From Oscillospiraceae bacterium (GTDB lineage: Bacteria > Bacillota > Clostridia > Saccharofermentanales > Saccharofermentanaceae), in assembly GCA_902782125.1 (NCBI GenBank), contig CACZMA010000011.1, positions 1 through 46,653 on the forward strand: DNA of 46,653 bases, in the 5' to 3' direction. Positions within the stretch are counted from its first letter, which is position 1. Each line of letters starts with the position of its first letter. A program made the position numbers and the translations under genes. Below the pieces are notes generated by a model, which did no database searches, had not been told where the DNA came from, and worked only from the letters and a program-made list of their open reading frames with translations. Below are positions 25,039 to 33,810 of the stretch, in pieces.

Positions 25039-26919
25039 ATGTCAAAGATCATTGGTATCGACCTTGGTACAACAAACTCATGCGTTGCGGTTATGGAGGG
25101 CTCCGAGACGGTAGTCATTCCTAATCCGGAAGGCAACAGAACAACACCTTCGGTAGTAGGTTTCACAAAGACCGGCGAGAGACTCATCGGTCAGGTCGCT
25201 AAGCGTCAGGCAGTAACAAACCCTGACCGTACGATCCAGTCCATCAAGCGTGAGATGGGTTCCGACTACAAGGTATCGATAGACGACAAGCAGTACACAC
25301 CTCAGGAGATCTCCGCGATGATCCTGGCTAAGCTCAAGGCTGACGCAGAGGCTTACCTCGGACAGCCCGTAACAGAGGCAGTCATCACGGTTCCTGCATA
25401 CTTCACCGACTCTCAGAGACAGGCAACAAAGGACGCAGGCCGTATCGCAGGTCTCGACGTTAAGCGTATCATCAACGAGCCTACGGCAGCTTCACTTGCT
25501 TACGGTCTCGATAAGGACGGCGATCAGAAGATCCTCGTATTCGACCTTGGCGGCGGTACTTTCGATGTATCCATCATCGACATCGGCGACGGCGTATTCG
25601 AGGTTGTGGCTACAGCAGGTAACAACAGACTCGGCGGCGACGACTTCGACAACAAGATCGTCGACTACCTCGTAGAGACTTTCAAGAACTCTGACGGAGT
25701 TGACTTAAGGAACGACCGTATGGCAATGCAGAGACTGAGAGAAGCAGCAGAGAAAGCTAAGATCGAGCTCTCCGGCGTTACTTCTTCCAACATCAACCTG
25801 CCTTACATCACGGCTGATGCTACAGGCCCTAAGCACCTCGACGTAACACTCACAAGAGCTAAGTTCGACGAGCTCACATCAGACCTCGTACAGAAGACAA
25901 TGGATCCTGTTAAGCGCGCACTTTCCGATGCAGGCTGCTCAGTATCTGACATCGACAAGATCATCCTCGTAGGCGGTTCCACAAGAATCCCTGCAGTTCA
26001 GGATGCAGTTAAGAACTACTTCGGCAAGGAGCCTTTCAAGGGCATCAACCCTGATGAGTGCGTCGCAGTAGGCGCAGCCATCCAGGGCGCAGTCCTCTCC
26101 GGCGATTCCACTGCCGGCCTCGTCCTCGTTGACGTTACACCTCTGTCACTCGGTATCGAGACAATGGGCGGCGTCTGCACGAAGATCATCGAAAGGAACA
26201 CCACCATCCCTGCAAAGAAGAGCCAGGTATTCTCCACGGCTGCTGACGGACAGACTCAGGTTGAGATCCACGTCCTCCAGGGTGAGCGTGAGATGGCAGC
26301 TGCCAACAAGACTCTCGGCAACTTCATCCTCGACGGTATCGCACCCGCACCGAGAGGCGTACCGCAGATCGAGGTTACTTTCGATATCGACGCGAACGGC
26401 ATCGTTAACGTAAGCGCGAAAGACAAGGGCACGGGCAGAGAGCAGAAGATTACGATCCAGTCCTCTTCGAACATGAGCGAGGCTGACATCGAGAAGGCTG
26501 TCAAGGAAGCTGAGATGCACGCAGCCGAGGATAAGGCAAACAAGGAGAAGGTCGAGACCAAGAACCAGGCAGAGTCCACGGTATATCAGGCAGAGAAGAC
26601 CCTGAAGGATGCAGGAGACAAGATCTCCGAGGCAGACAAGGCTCCCGTCAATGCCGAGATCCAGAAGCTCAAGGATGCCATCGCTGCTGACGATCAGGAA
26701 GCAATGAAGAAGGGCACGGACGATGTTCTCCAGGCTCTCTACAAAGTCTCCGAGAAGCTCTACCAGCAGGCAGGCGGCGCACAGGGCGCAGCAGGCGCTC
26801 AGGATGCAGGTGCTGCAGGCGCAGGCGCTACAGGTGAGGATTTCGCAGGCTACGGCACAGAGGACGTTAACGGCAATGCTGCCGACGACGGCTTCAAGAA
26901 CGCCGGCGGTGACTTCTGA
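25039..26919 (+). CDS. dnaK: chaperone DnaK (Hsp70)
   Basis: 626 residues. Starts with [17 protein letters not shown], has the phosphate-2 loop [12 protein letters not shown] and the adenosine motif [10 protein letters not shown], then the substrate domain and a helical lid ending in a Gly/Ala/Gln-rich tail. It lacks the 24-residue insertion of Gram-negative DnaK, as expected for Firmicutes. Works with GrpE and DnaJ encoded beside it. GGGAGG precedes the ATG. Confidence 0.98.
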   Translation: MSKIIGIDLGTTNSCVAVMEGSETVVIPNPEGNRTTPSVVGFTKTGERLIGQVAKRQAVTNPDRTIQSIKREMGSDYKVSIDDKQYTPQEISAMILAKLKADAEAYLGQPVTEAVITVPAYFTDSQRQATKDAGRIAGLDVKRIINEPTAASLAYGLDKDGDQKILVFDLGGGTFDVSIIDIGDGVFEVVATAGNNRLGGDDFDNKIVDYLVETFKNSDGVDLRNDRMAMQRLREAAEKAKIELSGVTSSNINLPYITADATGPKHLDVTLTRAKFDELTSDLVQKTMDPVKRALSDAGCSVSDIDKIILVGGSTRIPAVQDAVKNYFGKEPFKGINPDECVAVGAAIQGAVLSGDSTAGLVLVDVTPLSLGIETMGGVCTKIIERNTTIPAKKSQVFSTAADGQTQVEIHVLQGEREMAAANKTLGNFILDGIAPAPRGVPQIEVTFDIDANGIVNVSAKDKGTGREQKITIQSSSNMSEADIEKAVKEAEMHAAEDKANKEKVETKNQAESTVYQAEKTLKDAGDKISEADKAPVNAEIQKLKDAIAADDQEAMKKGTDDVLQALYKVSEKLYQQAGGAQGAAGAQDAGAAGAGATGEDFAGYGTEDVNGNAADDGFKNAGGDF

Positions 26920-26962
26920 TATAATCGTTGTTCGATAATTCCAGGTAAACGGAGGAATCAAT

Positions 26963-28105
26963 TTGGCTAACGATTATTACGATATACTCGGCGTTGACCG
27001 AAGCGCGTCAGATGATGAGCTCAAGAAAGCCTTCAGACAGAAGGTTAAGCAGTATCACCCGGACCTTCATCCGGGCGATGCCGCGGCCGAGGCCAAATTC
27101 AAGGAAGTAAACGAAGCATACTCTGTCCTCTCCGATAAGGAGAAGAGAGCCAGATACGACCAGTTCGGCAAGGCCGGAGTGGACGGCAACGGCTTCGGAG
27201 GCGGTGCAGGATACGGCGGCTTCTCAGGAGCCGGATTTGAGGATGTCGACTTGGGCGACATCTTCAATTCGTTCTTCGGCGGCGGAGCTTCAAGGTCGAG
27301 AAGGAGGAACGGCCCGCAGCAGGGTGCGAACCTCAAGTACGGCATGACGCTCGAGTTCATGGAAGCTGCTTTCGGATGTGAGAAGGACATCACGATAAGC
27401 AAGCAGGACAAGTGTTCTGTCTGTGGCGGTTCAGGATCGCAGCCGGGCAGCGCGCCCGAGACATGCCCCAAGTGCCGCGGCGCAGGACGTGTCCAGGAAC
27501 AGATGCAGAGTTTGTTCGGCATGACCATGGTAACCAAGACGTGTCCCATGTGTCAGGGAAGAGGTACGGTCATCAAGACTCCCTGTAATTCCTGCCACGG
27601 CAGGGGACGCACGCAGGTGTCCAAGAAGCTGCACATCAAGATCCCGGCAGGCGTCGATGCGGGCGACATGCTCCCCATCAAGGGCGAGGGCGAACCCGGC
27701 ACGAACGGCGGTCCTTACGGCGATCTTTACATCCAGTTCAGAGTCAAGAAGCACGATCTGTTCACCAGAGAGGGCATGAATACCTTCTGCGAGGTTCCGA
27801 TCACTTATGCGCAGGCCGCACTGGGCGGAGACATCGAGCTGCCGACCATCTACGGCAAGGTGCCCTATAAACTCAAGGAAGGAACCCAGCCCGGAGACAC
27901 ATACATTCTCAGGGGACAGGGCATACCGAATAAGAACAATCCGAACATGAAGGGCGATCATACCTGCAGGTTCGCGATAGAAGTCCCGACGGGCCTGACG
28001 CGCGACCAGAAGCAGAAGCTCGCTGACTTTAACGCGACGCTCACGGAGAGGAACTACTCCAAGAGCAGTGCTTTCATGCAGAAGATCAAGAACCTCTTTA
28101 AGTAA
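26963..28105 (+). CDS. dnaJ: chaperone DnaJ (Hsp40)
   Basis: 380 residues. The J domain has the essential HPD motif (YHPDLHP) and is followed by a Gly/Phe-rich stretch, four zinc repeats CxxCxGxG (CSVCGGSG, CPKCRGAG, CPMCQGRG, CNSCHGRG) and the C-terminal substrate domains. It starts with TTG; GGAGG is 8 bases upstream and the family start (DYYDILGV) follows directly. Confidence 0.98.
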   Translation: MANDYYDILGVDRSASDDELKKAFRQKVKQYHPDLHPGDAAAEAKFKEVNEAYSVLSDKEKRARYDQFGKAGVDGNGFGGGAGYGGFSGAGFEDVDLGDIFNSFFGGGASRSRRRNGPQQGANLKYGMTLEFMEAAFGCEKDITISKQDKCSVCGGSGSQPGSAPETCPKCRGAGRVQEQMQSLFGMTMVTKTCPMCQGRGTVIKTPCNSCHGRGRTQVSKKLHIKIPAGVDAGDMLPIKGEGEPGTNGGPYGDLYIQFRVKKHDLFTREGMNTFCEVPITYAQAALGGDIELPTIYGKVPYKLKEGTQPGDTYILRGQGIPNKNNPNMKGDHTCRFAIEVPTGLTRDQKQKLADFNATLTERNYSKSSAFMQKIKNLFK

Positions 28106-28117
28106 GGAGAACTAGTT

Positions 28118-29152
28118 TTGGCCCAGGTCATGAAATGGGTGGAGATCACCATCCGCACAACCGAAGAAGCTTCAGACGCCATCACCGAGATGCTCGCGCA
28201 GATCGGTGCTGACGGCATTGCCTGCACGGACCCCTATGAGTTCCGCAATACGATAGAGAACGACCCGTTAAGCTACTGCGACGACGGGACGATCGAATCG
28301 TACGGCGAGGACGTCATCATCAAGGCGTACTTCGCGGAGCTCGACGGCGGATATTTCCGCATGGGCCCCAAGAGCGAGGAGTTCATAGACCCCAACGGCA
28401 TCGGCATGATCTACGGCAACATTACCAACAAGACCATGACCGTCGACGAGGCGATCGCGTACATTAAGAAGAGACTTGCCGAGATAGGCGAGTTCCTTGA
28501 CATCGGCGCGGGCTTCGAAGGCTTTACCTACGTCAAGGACGAAGACTGGGCAAACAACTGGAAGAAATACTACACCGCATTCAAGATATCCGACCGTGTC
28601 GCGGTCTGCCCCTCGTGGATAGATCCCGCGACGATCGACTCGGAGTATAAGATAATCCTCGACCCGGGTTCGGCGTTTGGCACGGGCACGCACGAGACCA
28701 CCTCGATGTGCGCGGAGATACTTGATAAGTACCTGCCTGCGGGCGCTGACGTGCTGGACCTCGGTACGGGTTCGGGCATCCTCGCGATAATCGCCAGGCT
28801 CCTTGGTGCAGGGAAGATCGAGGCCGTCGACATAGACAGCCTTGCCGTAAGGGTTGCAGAGGACAACTGCAAGATCAACGGCTGCGAGGATATCGACTGC
28901 TATACGGGCGAACTTAAGTCCGTCAAGAGATCAGATTACGACGTAATCGTCGCGAACATCATCGCCGACATCATTGCCGAGATCGCATGCGACGTTCCGG
29001 CAAGGCTCAAGTCCGGAGGTCTGTTCATATGTTCCGGTATCGTAAACACAAAGGCAGAGCGCGTAGAGAAGGCTCTAGCCCTTGCGGGACTTGAGCTCTT
29101 GGCTTCAGAGGAGAAAAACGACTGGCGCGCATACGTATGCCGCAAGCCTTAA
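28118..29152 (+). CDS. prmA: ribosomal protein L11 methyltransferase
   Basis: 344 residues. The methyltransferase core shows LDLGTGSGILAI (SAM-binding), VDIDSLAV and the NIIADII motif with the usual PrmA pattern; the N-terminal domain binds L11. It trimethylates ribosomal protein L11. It starts with TTG 12 bases after dnaJ with AAGGAGA upstream. dnaJ-prmA linkage is usual in Firmicutes. Confidence 0.95.
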   Translation: MAQVMKWVEITIRTTEEASDAITEMLAQIGADGIACTDPYEFRNTIENDPLSYCDDGTIESYGEDVIIKAYFAELDGGYFRMGPKSEEFIDPNGIGMIYGNITNKTMTVDEAIAYIKKRLAEIGEFLDIGAGFEGFTYVKDEDWANNWKKYYTAFKISDRVAVCPSWIDPATIDSEYKIILDPGSAFGTGTHETTSMCAEILDKYLPAGADVLDLGTGSGILAIIARLLGAGKIEAVDIDSLAVRVAEDNCKINGCEDIDCYTGELKSVKRSDYDVIVANIIADIIAEIACDVPARLKSGGLFICSGIVNTKAERVEKALALAGLELLASEEKNDWRAYVCRKP

Positions 29153-29189
29153 TTCTTTGTTATTTTCACGAAATTAGTTGTGCAAATAT

Positions 29190-29213
29190 GCTCATTTGCC
29201 TTTTGGAATGAGC
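29190..29213 (+). terminator. weak hairpin after the heat-shock operon
   Basis: GCTCATT pairs with AATGAGC over a 10-base loop, about 40 bases after prmA. Only short T stretches follow, so termination strength is doubtful. Confidence 0.35.
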
Positions 29214-29279
29214 CCGATTTCATGCGATTATTATTAATGAATAACTGAAACCGTGTGGAGACGGGTCAGAAAGGTAACG

Positions 29280-30782
29280 ATGTCGCAGGTTCTTTTAATA
29301 TCGGATTCCATAGAGAATACGCGTTTTGACGTGGCGCGTAAGACCTCAACGTTCAAGTCTTACGACCTGGAACCTGTTCTTGCCATACCCATGCTCGACA
29401 CGGCGGACGGCACTTCCACCAAGACAGATATAGGCGAGATCCTCGATTACTGTTTCGAGGAGTGCAAGCCTGCGTGCATTGCCCTGAGCATCATCAGGGA
29501 CCCTGCTGCGGTCAAGCTCGTGGCAGACAAACTCGCTTCCTACGAACACAACGCGGTCCTGTCCGAGATCTCGCTCATCTCCAGGGAAGGCGAAGTCCTG
29601 GTGACTTCGGACACCTACGAGATGGTCATGAGATACCTTCTCCCGCAGATTCAGTTCCTCTCGATCAACATCTACGAGGCGGAGCTCCTTGCCCAGATGA
29701 ACTGCAGGGGCAAGACCGACATCGAGACTGCGGCCAGGATCATCTTCGAGCGCAACCATTCCGTCGTATACATCAACGGCTCCGCACAGAGCCGCTGGCA
29801 TGATCTGCTCTGCATCGGAGGCCAGACCAAGTGGCTCCGTGCGAGATCAGACGATTCATATCTACCTGCAGACAAGTCCCTTCTGGCCGCCATCGCATGC
29901 GAGATGGCCGGGGACAAGTCGATAATCGAGGCAGTCGTCTCTGCGCGTAAGTTCTTTGTACCGTCTCCACTTATCGAAGAACCTGCAAACGCGCAGGCGA
30001 AGCCTGTCTCAGCACCTGCACAGCCGGCCGCACCGGCTGCTGAATCTGCACCTGTGCCCGCGCCCGCGCCGGAAGCTCAGACTCCCGTTACGGAGGCCCC
30101 GAAAGCAGAGGCTACGGCAGAGCCCGCTTCTGCTGCAACGTCTGCAACCCCTGCAGCTACGGCAACTCCCGCGGCAACTTCTGCACCCGCGGAGAATCCT
30201 GTGGCAACGTCAACTTCTGCATCTGCGGAGGCACCTCTTTCGACGGCGCCCAAGGCAGAAGAATCCCAGCCGGCATCTGCGGCACCTTCCGCTCCTGCGG
30301 CATCCGAATCTGCGCACAGACCTACCGCACCTTCCAATACCGGCAAGGTAGCGGCATCCTACAAGCCTGTGTACAACTCGGCGTTCTCATTCACGGCCAT
30401 GGCCGCGCAGAGAAGACGCGAGCAGGCGGAGAAACAGGCCGAAGCCGAGAAGAAAGCGGCAGCCGAAGCAAAGGCGAGTGAACCCGAGCCCGAACCTGCG
30501 GCAACGCACGCGCCCGCACCGGTCAAGTCGCTCGTGTCCCCGGCGAAGAGCATCAGGGATATAGCGAGGTCTTTCGAGCTGAGCGAAGTCAACGAAGAGA
30601 TCGCCAAGAAGTTGAGTGCCGAGGCAGAACCTGCGGTCACCAGCAATATCGAAGGCCCCGAGCCGGGCCCCAAGGGAACCGTCTCCGAGATCAAGGAGCG
30701 CGAGAAGAGGACGGCCGAGCAGTCGCTGTCCGAGCTCAAGGCCCTGAAAGAGAAGTTCAAGAACATGTCTTCCGAGATGTAA
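29280..30782 (+). CDS. ThiD-like kinase-fold protein with long Ala/Pro tail
   Basis: 500 residues. Residues 1-225 resemble the ribokinase-type fold of phosphomethylpyrimidine kinase ThiD: ISDSI at the start, a NIYEAELL stretch like the family PNxxEAExL motif, and a final GDKSIIEAVVSARKFF helix. The usual anion-hole motif (GTGC-type) is not obvious (DDSYLPADKSLLAAIA instead), so catalysis is doubtful. Residues about 235-360 are a low-complexity Ala/Pro/Thr/Glu linker, then a charged coiled-coil tail. The start is ATG 29280 with AAAGG upstream. No thiamine genes are nearby. It may be a regulatory or scaffold protein derived from a kinase. Confidence 0.55.
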   Translation: MSQVLLISDSIENTRFDVARKTSTFKSYDLEPVLAIPMLDTADGTSTKTDIGEILDYCFEECKPACIALSIIRDPAAVKLVADKLASYEHNAVLSEISLISREGEVLVTSDTYEMVMRYLLPQIQFLSINIYEAELLAQMNCRGKTDIETAARIIFERNHSVVYINGSAQSRWHDLLCIGGQTKWLRARSDDSYLPADKSLLAAIACEMAGDKSIIEAVVSARKFFVPSPLIEEPANAQAKPVSAPAQPAAPAAESAPVPAPAPEAQTPVTEAPKAEATAEPASAATSATPAATATPAATSAPAENPVATSTSASAEAPLSTAPKAEESQPASAAPSAPAASESAHRPTAPSNTGKVAASYKPVYNSAFSFTAMAAQRRREQAEKQAEAEKKAAAEAKASEPEPEPAATHAPAPVKSLVSPAKSIRDIARSFELSEVNEEIAKKLSAEAEPAVTSNIEGPEPGPKGTVSEIKEREKRTAEQSLSELKALKEKFKNMSSEM

Positions 30783-30809
30783 CATTGTTACTTAATCGGA
30801 TCATCTGCG

Positions 30810-30836
30810 CGCTCCCGGGTGGGGAGCGTTTTGTTT
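30810..30836 (+). terminator. Rho-independent terminator after the ThiD-like gene
   Basis: CGCTCCC pairs with GGGAGCG around a short loop, followed by TTTTGTTT. Confidence 0.85.
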
Positions 30837-30846
30837 GCCTGCCGCG

Positions 30847-31084
30847 AAGTACAAGTTAATGTACAAGTTTTGTGAAAAGTTGTACGCAAAGTTGTAAATT
30901 GGCCGGGCAGTACAAGTAAGTGTACAAGTTTTGAGAAAACTTGTAGTAAAAGTTGGACTGCAGCCCCCGGAAGTTAAAGTAACAGTTAAAGTTTTCGAGC
31001 AACTTTAACTATTAGTTGGACTGCGGCCGCGGAGTTAAAGTAACAGTTAGAGTTTGCGCAAAACTCTAACTTTTAGTTGTGATG
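30847..31084. repeat. tandem array of four nested-hairpin units
   Basis: Four units with a period of 61-63 bp (core starts at 30849, 30910, 30973 and 31034). Each unit has two direct copies of a 9-10 base word 12 bp apart, a short loop, then two copies of its reverse complement, also about 12 bp apart, so it can fold as one long two-part stem. The word differs between units (GTACAAGTT in 1-2, GTTAAAGTT in 3, GTTAAAGT/GTTAGAGTT in 4) and the complementary arm changes with it (AACTTGTA, AACTTTAAC, AACTCTAAC). Units are joined by GC-rich linkers containing CTGCAG or GCGGCCGC. A fifth unit is at 34222. No coding frame runs through. What it does is unknown. This array fills most of the 30783-31192 gap. 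Confidence 0.85.
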
Positions 31085-31160
31085 CTATACAAATCTTCGG
31101 GCGGAGCGGGGCTGATTTTCGTATTAACATGACCGGCAAAGAGGAGTATTTTGGCATGTG

Positions 31161-31176
31161 GTTAACAGATGTTAAC
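31161..31176. promoter_or_regulatory. perfect palindrome before a lipoprotein gene
   Basis: GTTAACAGATGTTAAC: 7-base arms around GA. It ends just before the AAGGAGG ribosome site of the gene at 31193, so it may be an operator or may mask translation. Confidence 0.5.
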
Positions 31177-31192
31177 CAAGGAGGCGATTTAC

Positions 31193-32041
31193 ATGAAAAA
31201 GTCAGTTATGACCAAGATCCTTTCTCTCGCGGTCGCATCTGCAATGGTTTTCTCATGTGCAGCATGCAGCGACAGCGGCAAGAAAGACAAGGATGAAGCG
31301 GACGACGAAGAGATCGAAGCGTCTGAAGATGAGGAAGAGGAAGAAGAAGAGGAAGAGGACGAAGATCCGACACCCACACCGGAGCCTACTGCAACACCTA
31401 CTCCCACACCCGAGCCTACACCTGCAACTTTCTTTGAGGAGCAGGAACTGACGATCACTCCCCAGGGCGAGTATGATCTTGATACAGAGTGGCTGTACAC
31501 GGATAACGACACTCAGAACGGACCTACGACAGTTCCTATTACTGTTGAGATCAAAGAGACGACAGAAGGCTGTGACGAAGGTTATAAGATGATCGTCGCT
31601 GATTTCGGAATCGATTATTCCAGCAAGTACTTCTATGATTACGGCGATTTCTTTGCTTATCCGCCGGAAGGAATAACAAACCACCCGAGCACTTGGGTAA
31701 GTGCGTTCGACCGTTATACCGGTGTGTCTTTCGAGCCCGGCGACAACACGGTCCTCGTCGAGTACGAAGGCAAGACTTACGATGTGACATGCACATTCGA
31801 CTGGAACAGCGTTGGTGATTACGACAACGGCGTGGCAGCCGATTACTGCACGGTAACCGTTACATGCCCTGTCGACTACGACGGTACAGTCTTCTACATC
31901 GGCCACGGCTCAGGCGGAGACAGCCAGATCGGCGAAGGCCAGGAGTTCGACTTCACCGCAAAGCAGTACACCATCGACGAACTGCCTTACTACGTAACAA
32001 ACGGTTTCCCTTACTTCTTCTTCAGTGCAAACAACAAGTGA
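31193..32041 (+). CDS. lipoprotein with acidic and PT-rich linker
   Basis: 282 residues. Signal peptide with a lipobox-like CAAC (CAACSDSG), an extremely acidic segment (runs of Glu/Asp, about 30-65), a TPTPEPT linker (about 66-90) like that of the FecR-domain protein at 3721, and a C-terminal beta-rich domain of about 190 residues (FDRYTGVSFEPGDNTVLVEY) that I do not recognise. AAGGAGG precedes the ATG. The acidic/PT stretch suits a protein displayed beyond the wall. It has its own terminator. Confidence 0.75.
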   Translation: MKKSVMTKILSLAVASAMVFSCAACSDSGKKDKDEADDEEIEASEDEEEEEEEEEDEDPTPTPEPTATPTPTPEPTPATFFEEQELTITPQGEYDLDTEWLYTDNDTQNGPTTVPITVEIKETTEGCDEGYKMIVADFGIDYSSKYFYDYGDFFAYPPEGITNHPSTWVSAFDRYTGVSFEPGDNTVLVEYEGKTYDVTCTFDWNSVGDYDNGVAADYCTVTVTCPVDYDGTVFYIGHGSGGDSQIGEGQEFDFTAKQYTIDELPYYVTNGFPYFFFSANNK

Positions 32042-32067
32042 TCTGCACGTCGAAAACAAACTCCAGC

Positions 32068-32097
32068 GGGGGTCGGACACGTTCCGGCCCCTTTTTT
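32068..32097 (+). terminator. Rho-independent terminator after the lipoprotein gene
   Basis: GGGGTCGGA pairs with TTCCGGCCCC around CACG, followed by TTTTTT. Confidence 0.9.
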
Positions 32098-32146
32098 ACT
32101 CCGCGGGGCAGGGCGCTTCAATTCAAAGTTTGTTAATTCCTCTATA

Positions 32147-32175
32147 TTAAATTTTTATAAATCGAGGGCTATAAT
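32147..32175 (+). promoter_or_regulatory. promoter of the membrane GGDEF gene
   Basis: TTAAAT (32147-32152), 17 bases, perfect TATAAT (32170-32175). The -10 ends only 6 bases before the ATG at 32182, so transcription should start at or next to the start codon. Confidence 0.6.
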
Positions 32176-32181
32176 CAAGCT

Positions 32182-33333
32182 ATGGATTACACGTTGTTCT
32201 ATGTTGAAGCGAATGTCGTAAGCATTATCATTTTCATGCTGATCTTCCTCAAGGAGACCGGCACCGTCGGTCACCAGACAAAACAGGGCTGTTTTATCAA
32301 CATAATCTTGGCGCATATTGCCTACTTCTTAAACGACATCTTCTGGATAATGATACTCGGCGGTTACCTGCCGAGCATCCACGCGCTGGTCGCATCTGTC
32401 AACATCATCAACGACATTGTCCTCTCCGTTATTACCGGATTCTGGTTCGTCTATACCGAGCTGTCCCAGGGCGAAGAATATATCACAAAACTGAAGAACA
32501 GGATGATCGCCATGATACCTGTCCTGCTCACGGCTGTGGTGATCGTGGTATTGTTCGTATTCTTCCCGGACACTGTCTTGGCGGGAGAGTGCACATTGAC
32601 ACTGACATATTATCTTGTCTTCCTGAGCGTTCCGCTCGTCTATATAGTCGTCTCGACGGTAAGGTCGTTTCGCAGGGCTTTCAAGAAAGAGAACTACGCC
32701 TTCAGAACGCCGTATCTTGCAAGCGCAGTTTATCCTGCGGCGCTCGCGGTGATAGGAGTTATCCAGACGCTGTGGCTCAAGGTTCCGATGTTCTGCTTCG
32801 GATGCACAGTCACGATGCTCTACGTATACATCACTTCGCTTAACAACCAGGTCTCGATCGACGAGCTCACCAAGCTCAATAACAGGACACAGCTCAAGAA
32901 ATACATCGCCGGCGACGTTCCCAAGCAGAACACCGGCAGGCACGACCGCTATGTCCTCATGATAGACCTCAACAAGTTCAAGCAGATCAACGACCAGCAC
33001 GGACACGTCGAAGGCGATTACGCGCTCAAGAGAGCTGCTGATGCGCTGAGACTGTCCTGCTCCGGCAGTTCGCTCAGACCGTTCATCGCCAGATACGGCG
33101 GCGACGAGTTCATCATTATCGCCAAGACGGACAGCGAGGAACTCGTCAAAGAATTAAGCAACACGATCAAGGAGACGCTCATCCGCCTGAACAAGGAGGC
33201 GGGTTCTGCTTATGAACTGACCGCCAGCATCGGCTATGCTTCCTATGCCGGCGATATTGCAGGTTTCCAGACCGCACTGGCACAAGCAGACGAGGCATTG
33301 TACAGGGAGAAGGTCGCGCGCAAGTCCGTTTAA
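32182..33333 (+). CDS. membrane diguanylate cyclase (multi-TM sensor plus GGDEF)
   Basis: 383 residues. Six or seven membrane helices fill about 5-215, a MASE-like sensory region. The GGDEF domain (about 220-380) has DELTKLNNR, the metal-site stretch MIDLNKFKQIND and an intact RYGGDEF active site. The inhibitory RxxD site is replaced by SLRP, so feedback inhibition is not expected. It should make c-di-GMP in response to a membrane-side signal. No ribosome site is visible before the ATG; the mRNA may be leaderless. Confidence 0.92.
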   Translation: MDYTLFYVEANVVSIIIFMLIFLKETGTVGHQTKQGCFINIILAHIAYFLNDIFWIMILGGYLPSIHALVASVNIINDIVLSVITGFWFVYTELSQGEEYITKLKNRMIAMIPVLLTAVVIVVLFVFFPDTVLAGECTLTLTYYLVFLSVPLVYIVVSTVRSFRRAFKKENYAFRTPYLASAVYPAALAVIGVIQTLWLKVPMFCFGCTVTMLYVYITSLNNQVSIDELTKLNNRTQLKKYIAGDVPKQNTGRHDRYVLMIDLNKFKQINDQHGHVEGDYALKRAADALRLSCSGSSLRPFIARYGGDEFIIIAKTDSEELVKELSNTIKETLIRLNKEAGSAYELTASIGYASYAGDIAGFQTALAQADEALYREKVARKSV

Positions 33334-33366
33334 AACGTCTTAAGAGTGCTATCATAAAATTCTTTT

Positions 33367-33442
33367 CAAAAACCACCCAATCATGACGTGCCTTGACATG
33401 TATCAGTATTCTGCCCAGCAGATGATTGATGCACTGGGATGA
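33367..33442 (+). pseudogene. remnant of a second sigma-sensor gene (promoter -35 joined to its last codons)
   Basis: CAAAAACCACCCAAT at 33367-33381 repeats the motif ahead of the sigma-factor gene at 34393. Right after it, 33389-33442 reads CLDMYQYSAQQMIDALG then TGA, matching CLDSYQYSAEQMLDALS at the end of that sigma-sensor protein (36502-36555); by my count 42 of 54 bases agree. Everything between promoter and last 17 codons is gone, including the -10. A 19-codon frame from ATG 33383 stays open but has no ribosome site. Confidence 0.75.
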
Positions 33443-33478
33443 GAAGTTAGAACAATTAGTAGTCGTGCAGCAGCACAA

Positions 33479-33507
33479 TTGACACGTGTAACGTAACGGG
33501 TTACAAT
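33479..33507 (+). promoter_or_regulatory. higBA promoter with overlapping operator
   Basis: TTGACA (33479-33484), 17 bases, TACAAT (33502-33507). TGTAACGTAACGGGTTACA (33487-33505) is a perfect 6-base inverted repeat (TGTAAC/GTTACA) inside the spacer and -10, where the antitoxin would block the promoter. The -10 ends 6 bases before the toxin ATG. Confidence 0.8.
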
Positions 33508-33513
33508 TTGTGC

Positions 33514-33792
33514 ATGATAAAGTCTTTTGCGCACAAAGGTCTTAAAGAGTTTTATTACACCGGTTCAAAGAAGGGTATAAAACCGGAGCACGCAAACAGA
33601 TTGGGTAGGATGCTTGATAGGTTAGACGCAAGTGTATCCGCCCAAGATATGAACTTGCCGGGTTATGATCTGCATGCTTTAAAAGGCGATAAAAAGGATA
33701 TGTGGTCAGTGTCCGTGAGCGGAAATTGGAGAATGACATTTTATTTTGAAGGACAGGATGCATTTCTTGTCGATTATATGGATTACCACTGA
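33514..33792 (+). CDS. higB: HigB/RelE-family toxin
   Basis: 92 residues. The core GYDLHALKGDKKDMWSVSVS, then NWRMTFYF and DYMDYH is typical of HigB ribosome-dependent mRNA endonucleases of the RelE superfamily. Toxin before antitoxin is the usual hig order. The ATG at 33514 starts the family match; there is no ribosome site and the predicted transcript starts at this ATG, so translation is probably leaderless and weak, keeping toxin levels low. Confidence 0.93.
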   Translation: MIKSFAHKGLKEFYYTGSKKGIKPEHANRLGRMLDRLDASVSAQDMNLPGYDLHALKGDKKDMWSVSVSGNWRMTFYFEGQDAFLVDYMDYH

Positions 33793-33810
33793 ATAGCGAG
33801 GTGAAGGATT

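Noticed and set aside
30077..30346. Ala-rich minus-strand frame opposite the ThiD-like gene
   Set aside because: Caused by the low-complexity Ala/Pro region; no start signal.
30847..31084. CRISPR array
   Set aside because: The units have no constant repeat with variable spacers; whole units vary with compensatory changes and there are no cas genes.
31156..31296. Upstream frame starting MWLTDVNQGGD that overlaps the lipoprotein gene
   Set aside because: A weak ribosome site exists, but the frame runs through the lipoprotein's signal peptide out of frame and resembles nothing.
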